Positions 45,184-56,023 of a stretch of 64,000 nt of DNA are shown here, one piece after another. The translations under genes were made by a program, and so were the position numbers. Below the pieces are notes generated by a model. That model did no database searches. It was not told the DNA's origin and saw only the letters and a program-made list of their open reading frames with translations. Position 1 is the first letter of the stretch, and each line of letters begins with the position of its first letter. This DNA comes from Cyclaneusma minus (Eukaryota > Ascomycota > Leotiomycetes > Marthamycetales > Marthamycetaceae), in NCBI GenBank assembly GCA_037179335.1, contig JAKZHN010000011.1:1084428-1148427 (forward strand), given 5' to 3'.

Positions 45184-47423
45184 ATGGCCGACGACTTCAC
45201 CACCGAGGCTTTCACCCTCTTGGGTTTTGGCCTTGTCATCATCGCTTTTCGCATATATTGTCAATTGATCAAACTGGGCTGGAGACATTTGCAGGTTGAT
45301 GACTATGTCATGCTGCTGGCAGCGGTAAGCTCATCTATCTCTCTGTACCCGAGCCATGGCTGACAATGCTGTGTAAATCAGGTAGTTTATTCTCTTGAAA
45401 CGGCGGCAGCTTACTCGGTAGGCGCCAAATACCAAGGACTAGCAAATAATGGAATGTCAGACGCGGAGCGTGCTGCTCTCGATCCCGAATCCGAAGAATA
45501 CCACACGAGAGTTGGAGGATCAAAGTTACAACTGATGGGGTGGAGCTCGTACACTCTTTTACTATGGTTGTTGAAATTAACCTTATGTATCTTGTATTCG
45601 AGGCTGACGTGAGTGTTCTCGATCTCCCTATGAAGTTATTGCTTCAACATCTTCCCTATGCGCTGCTTGCGACTTGACATTCTCGTCTCTGCCCTCCAGA
45701 GCACCTGCTAATCTCTTTGGAATACAGAAAAGATGTCGTTGGCCTCGTGATACTACCGAAAATCGGACTCGGCGTACTTCTTGTATCATATTTGGCCACC
45801 GAGCTATCCATTCTTTTTGGTTGCGGTCTTCCCTTCGAAAAGAATTGGCAGATCAACCCCGATCCCGGCAGTGAGTACAAAAACATCCATCGAGTTGGCA
45901 CAAACTAAATCGTCACGGCAGATTATTGTACGCCAGCCATATCAAAAATCGACGTTCTCGTCACCGTTGTTCTCAATGTCGCTACAGACCTTTACCTTAT
46001 GTCAATTGGTTTCGCAGTAAGTCTCACATCTTCCATACCACACTCCTGCGAGAAAGTACTGATAGCTTTTTGTAGCTGTTGTGGATGGCGAACATGCCGC
46101 GCCGCAAGAAAATCACTCTTGTTGTGATTTTCTCAGGCGGCATATTTGTCATGACGGCTGGCATTCTTCGCTGCGTTTTGATTTTGACAGTACGTATAAA
46201 TGCAAAGCTGCGAACCATTCACTGCGCGTTCTCTACACTTGCCTCTCCCCTGTCCATACCTCTACGTTCTATTTCTTTCAAACCTCTCTCGTCATGCGTC
46301 CCTACTACCCAGCCATTGTTCTCAACACCCACTAACATCAAACCACAGGACCCCGTCAACGGTGCCCAACAAGCAGGCTCCTGGGCCGTCCGCGAAACCT
46401 TTGTCGCAGTCTTTACCACCAATGTTCCAATAGTACATCTCCCACCTTCCTATCTCCCCTTTCCTTTCATTCCACCTTTCCCTCGAAAAGCCCACCACTT
46501 CTTCCCCCTCTGTTCAACCATCCCGCTAATCTCCATTCCTCATTCCACAGATCTACCCCACCGCCAAAGCCCAAATCTCCCGCATCTCCCGCCTCCCCGT
46601 AATCACCAGCATAACCAGCAAAGTCTCCAGCACCGTCTCGAAAAACTCTTCCAACATCGGCACCGCACTCTCCTCCAAAAAAGGCGGTAGCGGTGGCTTT
46701 GGAATGATTAGTATCGGCGGCACCGATGAGAGTGGCCGTAAAGTGCGCAAGAGCATGAAACGAGACAAGTGGGCTGGTTTGGGTTTGACTACTTTGGGGA
46801 GTAAGGTTGATTTGACTACTGTGAACGAAACAGAGTTGGATGAGCGGAATGGTCGTATGACGCCAGGCATGCCAAAGCACGAGGATGTGGAGAAATTTGC
46901 GGGACTGACGTATGAGGATGCTAAGCAATTTGATGAGGGAAGTGGGAGTGGAAGTGTGGATGAGATTCGTCGGTCTGCAGGAACACCCTTTCCTGTCGAG
47001 CCCACAGCGCATCTCGCAAGTGCAGGCGTAGCAGGCTTGGATTTCGGAAACGCGACAGAGGTGGAGAGTAGGAGGAGTGGAGTGGCGCAGACGGAGAGAG
47101 AAGGGAGCGAAGATGGGATCCTGCCGGTGATGACGAATGTGACGCAGGGGAGTGAGGATACGCTGCCGCCGCATAGGGGTATTGCGGTCACGAGGGAGAC
47201 GAATATTGATATTGAGAGGGCGAGTCAGAGTGCGATGAGTGAGAGGGACTGGGAGGGGGAAGGGGAAGGGGGGGAGGGGGGGAGGGGCAGGGGCACGAAT
47301 GTGGGGTTTGAGATGAGTAGACGGGAGGTGGAGGAGTTGGTGCAGAGGAGGGAGAGCGGGGTGGGGAGGGGACAGGGGGGAAAGAAGAGGGCGGGTTATA
47401 GTGTTTTTGTGAGGCATGATTGA
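45184..47423 (+). CDS. fungal rhodopsin-like (SAT4-type) seven-helix membrane protein
   Basis: Seven exons: 45184-45324, 45382-45608, 45728-45870, 45922-46016, 46076-46189, 46349-46432 and 46551-47423; introns of 51-159 bp; 558 residues. The start MADDFTTEAFTLLGFGLVII begins helix 1. A VDDYVML motif, typical of this family, precedes helix 2. Helices follow at WSSYTLLLWLLKLTLCILY, ILPKIGLGVLLVSYLATELSI, VLVTVVLNVATDLYL, LVVIFSGGIFVMTAGILRCVL and around SWAVRETFVAVFTTNVP. Loop motifs FGCGLPF, NYCTP and DPVNGAQQAGSW agree. The cytosolic tail of about 290 residues is Gly/Ser/acidic-rich and ends in a GEGEGGEGGRGRG stretch. Such proteins (fungal rhodopsin domain, related to PTH11-type receptors) sit in the plasma membrane; ligand and signalling are unknown. 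All exons join in phase. Confidence 0.88.
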
Positions 47424-48226
47424 GAAGACTGTTTGGTTCTTTAATGATGATTGATAGTTAGTTTTCTTTTGTTCAAAATTCGTTCAATCCACTTGTTTAA
47501 ACTTGCGGAAGTGGTAGCTTGACTACGATTCGTGGGATCTGTAATGCTTGTACCCTTTAGTGTTGAGCTGTGCGGAACACCGCTAGCTCCTTGTCTGGCT
47601 AGGGAGCTCTAAGCCCCTTGTGTAGAGAGCTCTAAGCTCTTTATTCTAGATCTCTTTGAAGCTAGGCTCTTTGTAGCTAGCCTCTGTGGTTGAGTCCTTT
47701 ATTCTTAGCTTACAGCTGGCTAGTATAAGACCAGCCAGCTCCACTTAGCATTTACGTCGATTCCTACATTCTCAGACTTCAATAGTTGGCCACTGTGACA
47801 GAAAAGCTGATGAATCATAGCCGTCAAATGAAGCACAACGGATTTCACTTCTTAGGATGCAATGCAATGGATGTGGTTTCAAATCCGATGACTTGAGATT
47901 CAAGAATCAAGTAGTGAATAGTCTGCTGTGACCACGCTTGAATTCTGCTTTCCGCCTCAGACTCAGCAGAGATCAACGCTTGAATTATTGAAAGACCATG
48001 CTATTCCCTTTGGGGACTGCGCTTCAAAGGCATCAACCGAAGGAAGACTTCCTGCAATGCAATAACCCAGGGGTACCGCTCAGTTGTCTCGATATCTCAC
48101 TCAGAGCTTTCTCGTATCCAGCAGACGCCAATCCACAGCTGCCTCGTCTTTGAACGTACCCCAGCACCAGATCTCATCGAACAGGCGAGAACTTCGTGAA
48201 TTGCGAGTACGGTCCCGCTAAAGTCC
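47424..48226. other. intergenic with an AGCTCTAAGCTC-rich patch
   Basis: At about 47580-47740 there is a patch of repeated GCTAG and AGCTCTAAGC words and a pyrimidine-rich tail. The interval from about 47563 (TGTTGAG or TGTGCGG) to about 47776 (CTCA) resembles a solo LTR in style, but I found no convincing target-site duplication. No gene. Confidence 0.35.
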
Positions 48227-49237
48227 CTAGCTGTTGTCCTCGAGCCATTCATGCAGCATCTTGATAGACTTCGGAAAATAGTGCTTTCCAATAAACTCAG
48301 GCACAACCTGCTTAGCCGCCACCAGCAGATCCAGCGCTCTCGCAATATTGAGCGAGTCGTCTGCTTCCAATCCCCCACAGCCATGACCAGCAACCATCTC
48401 ATCCCACACTGCGAGCCTGCTCAACAGCATAGCAATTTCCTCCAGGCTGTGTTTCTTGCTGGAACTCCCCAGGTTGAGAAGACCCAGCAAGAATTTGGCC
48501 AAGGTGGCAAAGTTCTGGAAAAACAGATATGGCTCTTCCTTAAACATGTCGCCGAAGAATTTCTCGTACTCTTGGAGTGCCTTGTGCAGTTTGGGGAGGT
48601 TGGTTTGCAGATCGTTGGCGGACTGGATGGCGCTCTCGATGGAGGCTTTGGCGGACTTGAGGCATTTTGCTTGCACTTTGGTCCAGATTTTTGAGTCCTT
48701 CAGGAGGGTCTTGTTGATTGCCGTGATGGCTCGGTGCTGCGTGGAAGCGCTGGTGAGTAGCGATATAAGATACATTCTTTCCACTTTGGGGTTGATGGGG
48801 AGGGGCTGTTGTTCCGCTAGAGAGGGAATGATGCTCGCATGGAGCATGTTGTGAGCCGAGGCCAGAGACCTCAGGGCGGCTCGAAGTTCGGCATCTTTGA
48901 AGATGACATCGCCGATGGTCTGGAGATCGGTCTGGTCGCAGTGTTGGATGATGATTTGGGCTTTCCTCAACTGGTCTAGGAAATGTTAGTTGTTCATTGG
49001 ATTCGTAGAGAACACGGGCTTTACGAACTCTTGTTCACGCCCTCGGCAACTGCTTCGGTTTGCTTGGTGTCGACATTGTCATCGATGCGTGCACGCTTGT
49101 TTGCTATTGCCAGGTATCAGCGGTCTGTGGAAGTGAAGCAGGTGGTGGTTGAGAGCAGATCAGATCAGGTATTGCTAGAACATACCAGAAGTCGAAGCTC
49201 CTTCATCTTCCGGAACCTCTCTCTTTGGAACAGCCAT
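48227..49237 (-). CDS. tandem-array family gene A, intact
   Basis: First of eight paralogs. Exons 49186-49237, 49029-49103 and 48227-48975 (introns 82 and 53 bp, both phase 1) encode 291 residues. The 5' exons give MAVPKREVPEDEG and ANKRARIDDN, a bipartite basic signal suggesting nuclear import. The long exon opens QLRKAQIIIQHC, then has an STQHRAITAINK helix, SKIW, a helical middle, AVWDEMVAGHGCGGLE, and ends FIGKHYFPKSIKMLHEWLEDN, the family's C-terminal signature. No signal peptide, membrane segment or known catalytic motif. The family is unknown to me. Closest to gene B by eye; the long exon is exactly 749 nt in both. A 10-bp tandem repeat lies upstream of its start. Confidence 0.75.
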
Positions 49238-49317
49238 GGCTCCAGGTGAGTCTGATCGCTGTTGGTAGCTGTAGTGGGATCAAAGTGGGTGTGAGGTTGA
49301 AGCTAGAGAAGAGCTGG

Positions 49318-49372
49318 AGGAGTTGATGGGAGTTGGTGGGAGTTGGTGGGAGTTGGTGGGAGTTGGTGCTGA
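49318..49372. repeat. five tandem copies of GGGAGTTGGT
   Basis: A 10-bp unit repeated five times (the first with TGATGG), about 85-130 bp upstream of gene A on its non-coding strand. Possibly part of its 5' leader or promoter. Confidence 0.85.
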
Positions 49373-49914
49373 AGTGGAAGAGATGGAGTAGATATGGAAC
49401 GCCAAGGTTTGCTGCTAACAGTCCGGCCGCGGTGAAGTATTTCCGGGACAAAGGGAGCCGGGAGTTTGTGAATTCAAGTTTCAGGGGCGATTTGAGCATT
49501 GATTTCCCATGGAAGCTAGAGTCAGTAGATCTCAAGTCGTTGTTGAACATTCACCATGGATCTGCATCTAAGAATCACAGGATTTGGGGAACCAGTAATT
49601 CACTTTCATCCATATGTTCACACTTATGGACATATATTATCAAATGAACGCATGTTTGTCTTTTAAACTACAAACTTGAAAAAATCAAGTTGCACCCAAG
49701 CACTTCATTCTCAACCCCCCTATTCCCTCTTTCTACCCAAACTTAGCAAAAAAATCAACGGATAACAACGCTAATAACTTAGAAATCCACCCCCCAGAAT
49801 TAACTTAGTCACCTGTCACACACTTGGGAGGTGGGACTTGCGTTATTTGGGTACCCAGGCATCGAATTTCCTTTCTGAAAGCCTTGCGTAACAATTCAAA
49901 CTAGTTCAGGACAT

Positions 49915-50010
49915 CCTCTATTTTCTTATTAGAGATTTACCAATTTTTTTGGACTATTCCTAATTCTTAGGGTTATTCCTAAATCCTAATTACTGGAAAT
50001 ATTCCTGATC
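49915..50010. repeat. 20-21 bp repeat cluster, weak copy
   Basis: About four degenerate units with GGACTATTCCTAATTC, GGGTTATTCCTAAATCC and GGAAATATTCCTGATC, related to the GGAATATTCC repeat at 16551 and 50270. Confidence 0.5.
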
Positions 50011-50269
50011 ACGGGACTTCGCGGATGTTGGTGGTTGTGGACCAGACCGCAGCTGCCTTGGTCGAAGTGGAAGCGCGGAGTAAAGAGTAAAAGTCGGGGC
50101 TAAAGCGGATGACGCTGCTCTTCAGCGCTAATATTTACTGCTCTCGCGTCAAAGCAGTTCCCACGGTGAGTGGAAAGATACGCCTAGTGGACGCATTTCG
50201 CCGCTGCTGAAAGTTTCAGTTAGACGAAAACAGTCTGAACGCAGCTTTACTTAGTAATTAAGAATCGCC

Positions 50270-50500
50270 CCGGTGATTAGGGATATCCCGAATGCGGAAT
50301 GCTTACTAGGAATATTCCAAAAATCAGGACTATCCCAGATAGCTAAAAATATTCTAATTAATTTGGAATAATCTGAGTAATTGGGAAGACTCGAAGTAAT
50401 TGGGAATACTTCAAGTGATTGGAAATACTCCAAGTAATTGGGAATACTCCAAATATCTAGGAATACTGTAAGTATTCGGGAATATTCCAAGCGATTATAA
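50270..50500. repeat. 20-21 bp GGAATATTCC-type repeat cluster, longest array
   Basis: About eleven units, for example GGGAATACTCCAAGTAATT and GGGAATATTCCAAGCGATT, with a spacing of 19-22 bp, close to two turns of the helix. Located between the 3' end of gene B and gene A. Confidence 0.8.
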
Positions 50501-50686
50501 CATTGTGCGTCACTCTTCTCTGCCGGTGTTCGGACTTTGTTCATGGAACTGTACATTTGGACAAGCACATAACTGTCTTTTGTTTTGCAAGCTTAAAGGA
50601 TCAAATGGCACCCTCTTGAGTCGCTCAACTACCCCTTTCCGCCCGAAAAATCAAACTCCTTGGAGAGCCAATAGCGCAATGCAGTC

Positions 50687-51704
50687 TCATGCGCTGTGTT
50701 CTGAGACCCATTTCTTGATCATATCAATGAACTTGGGGAAGAACAGCTTCTTGATAGACTCGGGCATCGTGTCACGTCGCATTTCAAACTGGCCCAATAT
50801 CCATTGGATGCGCACCAAGTCGCTGACATCCAGCGCCTCGCAACCACATCCAACCAGTAAATCATCCCAATCGCCCAGAGTAGTAATCAGCTTGTAAACA
50901 GCATCGATACTGTAACGATTGCCAGAAAAAGAACAGGGGTTGATAGCGATTAAGACCAGCCAAGCAAATTCAATGGTAGAAGCGCTTGGTGTTTCGTCGA
51001 GCGATTCATAAGCGATCTGGAACTCCGAGAAAAAGCTTTCCAGCTTCTCGACAGTGGCCGGTGTGTCACGGACAGATGGCTTTGCTAGCTCAGACAGGCG
51101 ATTGACAACAGCTTTGAACCACTCTTTGTAGAACTCTTTCCAGATGTCGGAGGTTCTAGCTGTCTTGTTCTCGATCACTCCAAGAGCTTGTTGCTGGGTG
51201 GCATCGTGATCGAGCAAGAACATTAGGAACCACCTATATCCTGGGGCCTGCAAATCCGTGGGAATTGTCTTCAGTTGTAGGCCGGAGCGCTGAATTGGCT
51301 GGCAGAGCTCGCGCGATGTATTGGCAGACTGGAAGACTGTTTCTAAATCTGCATCTAGTTTCATTGCAGACCCGATCTTGTCGAGGGAAGCATTAGAGAT
51401 GAATTGGAGGATGAGCCGAGCCCTAGCCAATCGCTCTGAGAAGCGTCAGTTGAAGTTCGTCGGATAATAAGGTGGGTGGGGTGCATTTTAAACTCACTCT
51501 TCTTCACCTCAGGATCGCTCAGAGCCTGAGAAGTACCACCGTTATCGCCCTGGTCATTCCTTGCGCGCTTGGTCGCTGCCACGATACGTCAGCGGTTGGA
51601 AAATCCAAGTTGAGGTTGGCCCTGGGCCACGCGCGTGGTGACTTACAAGAACCTGAAGCAGTAGCTCCTTGCTCCTCTTCGACCTCTCTCTTCACCACAG
51701 GCAT
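50687..51704 (-). CDS. tandem-array family gene B, intact
   Basis: Exons 51647-51704, 51498-51575 and 50687-51435 (introns 71 and 62 bp, phase 1) encode 294 residues. The tail exons read MPVVKREVEEEQ and STKRARNDQGD (basic, nuclear-type), then a junction KKKRLARARLILQF. The long exon has ATQQQALGVIENK, SDIWKEFYKEW, LGDWDDLLVGCGCEALD and ends LF-like MPESIKKLFFPKFIDMIKKWVSEHS. The long exon is 749 nt, as in gene A, and the WD..(V/L)(A/V)G.GCG.L motif is shared with A, so A and B are probably the youngest pair or share selection. Function unknown. No targeting signal other than the basic tail. Confidence 0.75.
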
Positions 51705-52394
51705 GGTTGCGGCGACGACGGGGGAGACGATGACTGGGCTTGGAGTTGAACCTTGTGCCCCACGGGAAGGCGTAGTGACTGGGTCAACCTGTGGGTTGGC
51801 GGTGGCTCGCGGTAGGTGACGGAGGTTGAGTGAGCTCCGGATGGCGCAGCACGGACACGCATTATATGTAGCTGTTTGTCTTGTTGACATATAGCAGCCT
51901 AGAATCTAAGCACTTCCGGCTCTTTAAAGAACAAATTCTTTGAAAGGCTACAGCGGATGCAGCCTTTGGACGTCAATGTTTGCTGCTACAGGTAACAGTC
52001 ATGTGAAATAATATTCCCAAGTTACTTGGAATATCTCCAATCACTTCGAAGACTTCCCAATCCCCGTTACTCGGGATATTTTCAATCACTAGGAGTATTT
52101 TGAATTACTTAGAATATTCCCAGTAACTTAGCATATCCCTGGTTACTTGGAATAGTTCTAATGACCCGGGATATTTCCAGTTACTTTGATTTCATAGACC
52201 GTATCCAAAATTCACGTTCATAGATCCAATACAACAGGTGAGAGTGCAGGTATATTCTTGGATCGTAAGACTCGCTGAATTACGACTGCTGTGTCCAGAC
52301 TGCTGGACTCGTTCGAATAATCGAACTCGATTGACCTCCCCAAACTCAGCTCGCAGAAAAGAACCTAGAACTGCAGAAGCCGTACATCCATTCC
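51705..52394. other. intergenic between B and C
   Basis: 690 bp holding the promoter of B, the 3' side of C and a 20-bp repeat cluster. No gene seen. Confidence 0.5.
52005..52195. repeat. 20-21 bp repeat cluster
   Basis: About eight degenerate units such as ACTTGGAATATCTCCAATC, TTAGAATATTCCCAGTA and CCGGGATATTTCCAGTTA. Same family as at 16551 and 50270. Confidence 0.75.
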
Positions 52395-53439
52395 CTAGAG
52401 ATCTTCGGCCGGAAGTGGTCTCTCACTTGTGTTTTTCGAGATCCACGCCTCTATCATAGAAATGGTAGTGGGGAAAAAGGAGTTCTGAAGGGATTCAGGA
52501 AGACGCCGTCGTGGGTGCAGAAGTTGCGACTCAAGCGTGGCCTTGATTTTCTCGAGATGTTCGACCTCCAACGCTTCAAAAGCTATCCCAGCAAGAAGCT
52601 TATCCCATTCTACGAGGCAGGTCATCAATTTGACGACACCGTCAATGTTGTGTCGACGTTCGAGGGATAGAATGTCCACCAACACTACAAACACGCAACA
52701 GCTGGCGCAGAATTCCGCGCGTGGACTGTTAATAAGGTCTCCACGGGCGACCCAATCTTCCCGGACAAATCTGTCAAGCTCCGTGACAGCTCCTTTCAAG
52801 TCTTTCGTACCGAGGGATACCAGTTTGTAGGCAGATTCTAGCAAAACCTCAAAGTATGTCTTGCAAACCTGCCTCTGAAGAACAGGGGTATCATCTGCTA
52901 CTTTGTTGACTGTGGTAACAGCATTGAGTTGGGTGGCCTCGTTGATGAGTAGAAACAAAAGCTGCGCCTTCAACTCTTCTGGTTTGTCGGGAGAGAGTGG
53001 GAGATGGGGCTTGGGGGTGAGATCGAGTCCGAAACGCTGAAATCACGTGCCGCAACCCAAGCTTCCATGACAGCTCGAAGTTTCGGGTCTTTCTTCATGC
53101 AATCGTAGAGTGTTTGGACGTTCTCCGGGGAGCTGAACTTCATGGTGTATTGAGCTCGACCCAAGTTCACTGAGAGTCGTCAGACTGGCGCTGTTTCTGT
53201 AGTGGTGGATGGGATTTGAACTAACTCGGTACCGTCGGATCAACTTCAACTGGAGCCTTAGCACTACCAGGCTCATCTCCTTGAGAAATACGGGCGCGCT
53301 TGTTTGGTGGTGCTACGACGCGTCAGCAGCCTACAAGCAGAATGATAGCGCAGAAGAGGTTAAACTCACCATCAACTACCTGAACTTCGTCGTCTCCATC
53401 TTCGACTTTGATCTCCCGCTTCACTGGAGGGCGAGACAT
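52395..53439 (-). pseudogene. tandem-array family gene C, one frameshift
   Basis: Exons 53370-53439, 53226-53312 and 52395-53169 (introns 57 and 56 bp, phase 1). Tail exons read MSRPPVKREIKVEDGDD and APPNKRARISQGD. The long exon opens MNLGRAQYTMKFSSPENV and continues to AARDFSVSD, then the good frame changes to ...LTPKPHLPLSPDKPEELKAQ at about 53000-53040. The summed exon length is 3n+2, so one base seems lost (or two gained). A 68-bp GTGATT...CAG intron there is possible but lacks a branch site. Downstream the family signature is normal: EATQLNAVTTVNK, LGTKDLKGAVTELD, LVEWDKLLAG and LPESLQNSFFPTTISMIEAW. Closest to gene D. A single lesion in otherwise good sequence points to recent inactivation or a sequence error. 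Confidence 0.65.
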
Positions 53440-53704
53440 TGTGGAAGGTGAAGATTGGTGGCAGTGGTGTGGATGTTGGTGGTCGTGGGCTGCAGAGGGT
53501 GAGGAGAGGAGAGGGAAGCTTGCTTAAATAACCGGGAAAAAGAGGTCATGTGACTGCTTTAACGGCTGGGAGTTTGCTGCCAATCGCATCAATGTATTTC
53601 CGCACTAGTGAGCCTGTGAGAATATTCAGCGTCATCCGGGATATGGAAATTAGAGGGGAGAGATCAATTCATAGTTCACGTCAGTTGATGATTCACATTA
53701 TTTC

Positions 53705-53785
53705 AGGCGCGAGCTAAACCCTGTCTGGAGCTTCGAAATTCAGAATAAGCTAAGTCTAATCGGGACACTGCTTTATCCCCTAGTC
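53705..53785 (+). repeat. copy of the ~70-bp imperfect-hairpin repeat
   Basis: Reads GCGAGCTAAACCCTGTCTGG, AGCTTCGAAATTCAGAATAA, then GCTAAGTCTAATCGGGACAC. Matches copies at 16641 (inverted), 55780, 59628 and 59790 (inverted). Confidence 0.65.
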
Positions 53786-53799
53786 CGCAAGAAATAGAT

Positions 53800-53915
53800 A
53801 TTTCCTGATTGTCTGAGATATATCCCTGGTCATTGAGGATAGTACCTAATCCTTGGGGACGTTCACAATTTTTCAAGACAATTCTAATGACTTGGGGTAT
53901 TCCTAACAATTCAAG
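53800..53915. repeat. 20-21 bp repeat cluster, degenerate
   Basis: About five weak units such as GAGATATATCCCTGGTCATT and TTGGGGTATTCCTAACAATT. Confidence 0.5.
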
Positions 53916-54004
53916 AGGGCTTCAAACTTCTTTTGTCTTATTGTGTATTCCCGACCCCAGCACCCTTGTTGGAGCGAAAAGGGAGAAAGTGGGCCCCAAC
54001 TAAC

Positions 54005-55112
54005 TCAAGAGCTATTCTCCGAGACCCATGTCTCCAAGATGGAGATGGTAGTGGGGAAGAAGCAGTTCTGAAGAGATTCGGGAAGTTTAGACCGTACCTG
54101 CAAAAGACCTGGAGTCTCATTCTCTGGTCCAACAAACGATAGTTCCTCTTTGATGAACTCGAGATCTTCTTTGTCCAAAGCTCCAGGTTCAGAACTCAAC
54201 CCAGCAAGGATTTTGTCCCATTCTGCAAGGGTACTCATCAATCTCGCAACACCATCGACACTGTGTCGACGCTTGAGATCTAGGGCTTCCACCAGACATC
54301 GAAGTAGCCAAGAGACAATTAGAAATCTGCGAGACGCATCGTGCTCCCAGAGTTTTGCCATAGTGGCCAGGTGTGTCTGAGCCAATTTCTCGAATTCCGT
54401 CATAGCCTTCTTCAGGTTTCAGGTCCCCACTTCATCGATAGCGTTCTCCAGATAATTGTAGTACGATTCCCTAACCTGGTTCCAAATCTCGGAAGACTCG
54501 GGCGCGCTTTTGTTGATTATCGTGGTAGCGTCTTGTTGAGTACCGTCATTCATCAGTATGAATAACAGCAGCGTCTTCAAGTCATCGTGCTTAGAGCGGG
54601 CTTCCGAGTCGGAGTCTTCGGAGTCAGAGTGAGTTTTCTTCTTCGAAGACGAGGAATGGCAAAGGTCGTACGCCGACGCGAAAGATTCCAGGACTGCTTT
54701 CAATCGTGCGTCTTCCTTTGCGGTTTCGTGGATTTTGCTGAGACTTTCCGGAGAGCTGAACCTCAGAATATGCTGAGCTCTGACTAGGTTCACTGTGAAT
54801 TATTAGCTTGGAACTGGCACTCCACATCTAGAGAAAGATTTGATCATGTGAGCTCACCTGGGACCGCTGGTTCAAGTTCCCTGCGAGGCCGAGCTACATC
54901 AAAGTATTCCTGTGAGGTAGTGGTACGGGCCCGTTTTCTTGGAGAAGCTATATGTACGATAGATCAGCGGCCTGCAAGCAGCTCAAGAGGTCAAAAACAT
55001 AAAACTCAAACTCACAGTCATCTGACGGCTTAGCTTGCTCGTCGGAAAGGTCTCCGAGCTTGACCTCGGTCAACGCGTCGTTGTCTTCGCGCTCGCGCTT
55101 CACCGAAGGCAT
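54005..55112 (-). pseudogene. tandem-array family gene D, one nonsense codon
   Basis: Exons 55016-55112, 54858-54947 and 54005-54792 (introns 68 and 65 bp, phase 1); total 975 nt, all in one frame. The tail reads MPSVKREREDND and SSPRKRARTTTS. The long exon opens VNLVRAQHILRFSSPE, has a Ser/Asp-rich insert, GTQQDATTIINK and SEIWNQVRESY, then TGA at 54419-54421 after residue 186. Sequence resumes NLKKAMTEFEKLAQ, matching GTKDLKGAVTELD of gene C with the stop at its Lys position. It ends LPESLQNCFFPTTISILETW. A CGA to TGA transition is the simplest cause. The truncated product would lack the C-terminal signature. Confidence 0.7.
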
Positions 55113-56023
55113 TGCGAAGAGCAATGTTATGGGTACCGGGGATTATTGTTGTTGGCTGTGGCTTGCGAGTTGCGATGCTGTCGGCGATCGCGGGCGGCGG
55201 GCCAAGAAGCAAAGGAAGTGGAACCGGCGAAAACAAACGAAGCGCTTCAGCGCTGGCCGGGTAGTTTGCTAGTCGCGCTAGTGCGTTTCCGCGCCAGTGA
55301 AGTTGTGGAAGTATTGACTGCGGCTGCCTTTTAGACAGATTTGAACCACAAAATCGATTTAAGACTTTCTGTTTGACCAAGGCTGCCTGTAGCGGTGGTC
55401 CGTGCGAGAGGCTAGAGCTAGCGCCAAGACTGGGGATAGCTTCAAATTTCAATAGAGCTACCCTTAAGCAGCTCCCTTTTCCCTTTTCCTCTTCTATCCT
55501 TGCCAGTCACCAATCAACAATCACATGTGACCCCTACTAGTAGCACGTGCTTAAGTGATTCACTGCGACTCTGTTTCTACGGACACTTTTCTTGATTTCC
55601 CAGTATCGTAGTCAAAGGCATGTCTTTTTTTGAGTCTTTGTTTCTGATTTAAAAAATTCCCTCCCACCATTGACCGAAACTCCCAGTTTCTTCTATTTTT
55701 CACGTGAAGTCCAACATCTCCGTTCCCGAGTCAGTTTCGGTACAGCAGGTCAACCACGCTGTAACGGATTAATTTCAGGGTGAGCTGAATCCAGTTAGGA
55801 GTTCCAAAAATCAATATCGAGGACAAGCTAAGCCTAGTTAGACTACCGTACCATTAACAGCACAATTCACGCCTAAGAATTTCGGTGAAAAGATGAACAG
55901 CTGTACCCTTTATTTTGAGCTGAAGACCTGATGAACCTAACACCGACTCTTCATGCATTTAATGTACCCGAAATCTCGAAACCTCTCCGCCCAAACTCCA
56001 CAACCGACCCACGCCCATTTATC
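55113..56023. other. intergenic between D and E
   Basis: 911 bp containing a hairpin repeat copy near 55780. A 140-codon minus frame at 55030-55452 overlaps the first exon of D in another phase and has no motifs. No gene seen. Confidence 0.5.
55778..55855 (+). repeat. copy of the ~70-bp imperfect-hairpin repeat
   Basis: Reads GGTGAGCTGAATCCAGTTAG, GAGTTCCAAAAATCAA, then GACAAGCTAAGCCTAGTTAG. A more diverged copy. Confidence 0.6.

Larger units (their letters stand above)
49238..50686. other. intergenic between array genes A and B
   Basis: 1.45 kb with the 10-bp tandem repeat near A and two clusters of the 20-21 bp palindromic repeat. No gene seen. Confidence 0.5.
53440..54004. other. intergenic between C and D, with both repeat families
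   Basis: 565 bp. Contains a ~70-bp hairpin repeat and next to it a 20-bp repeat cluster, the same side-by-side arrangement as at 16551-16708. Confidence 0.6.
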
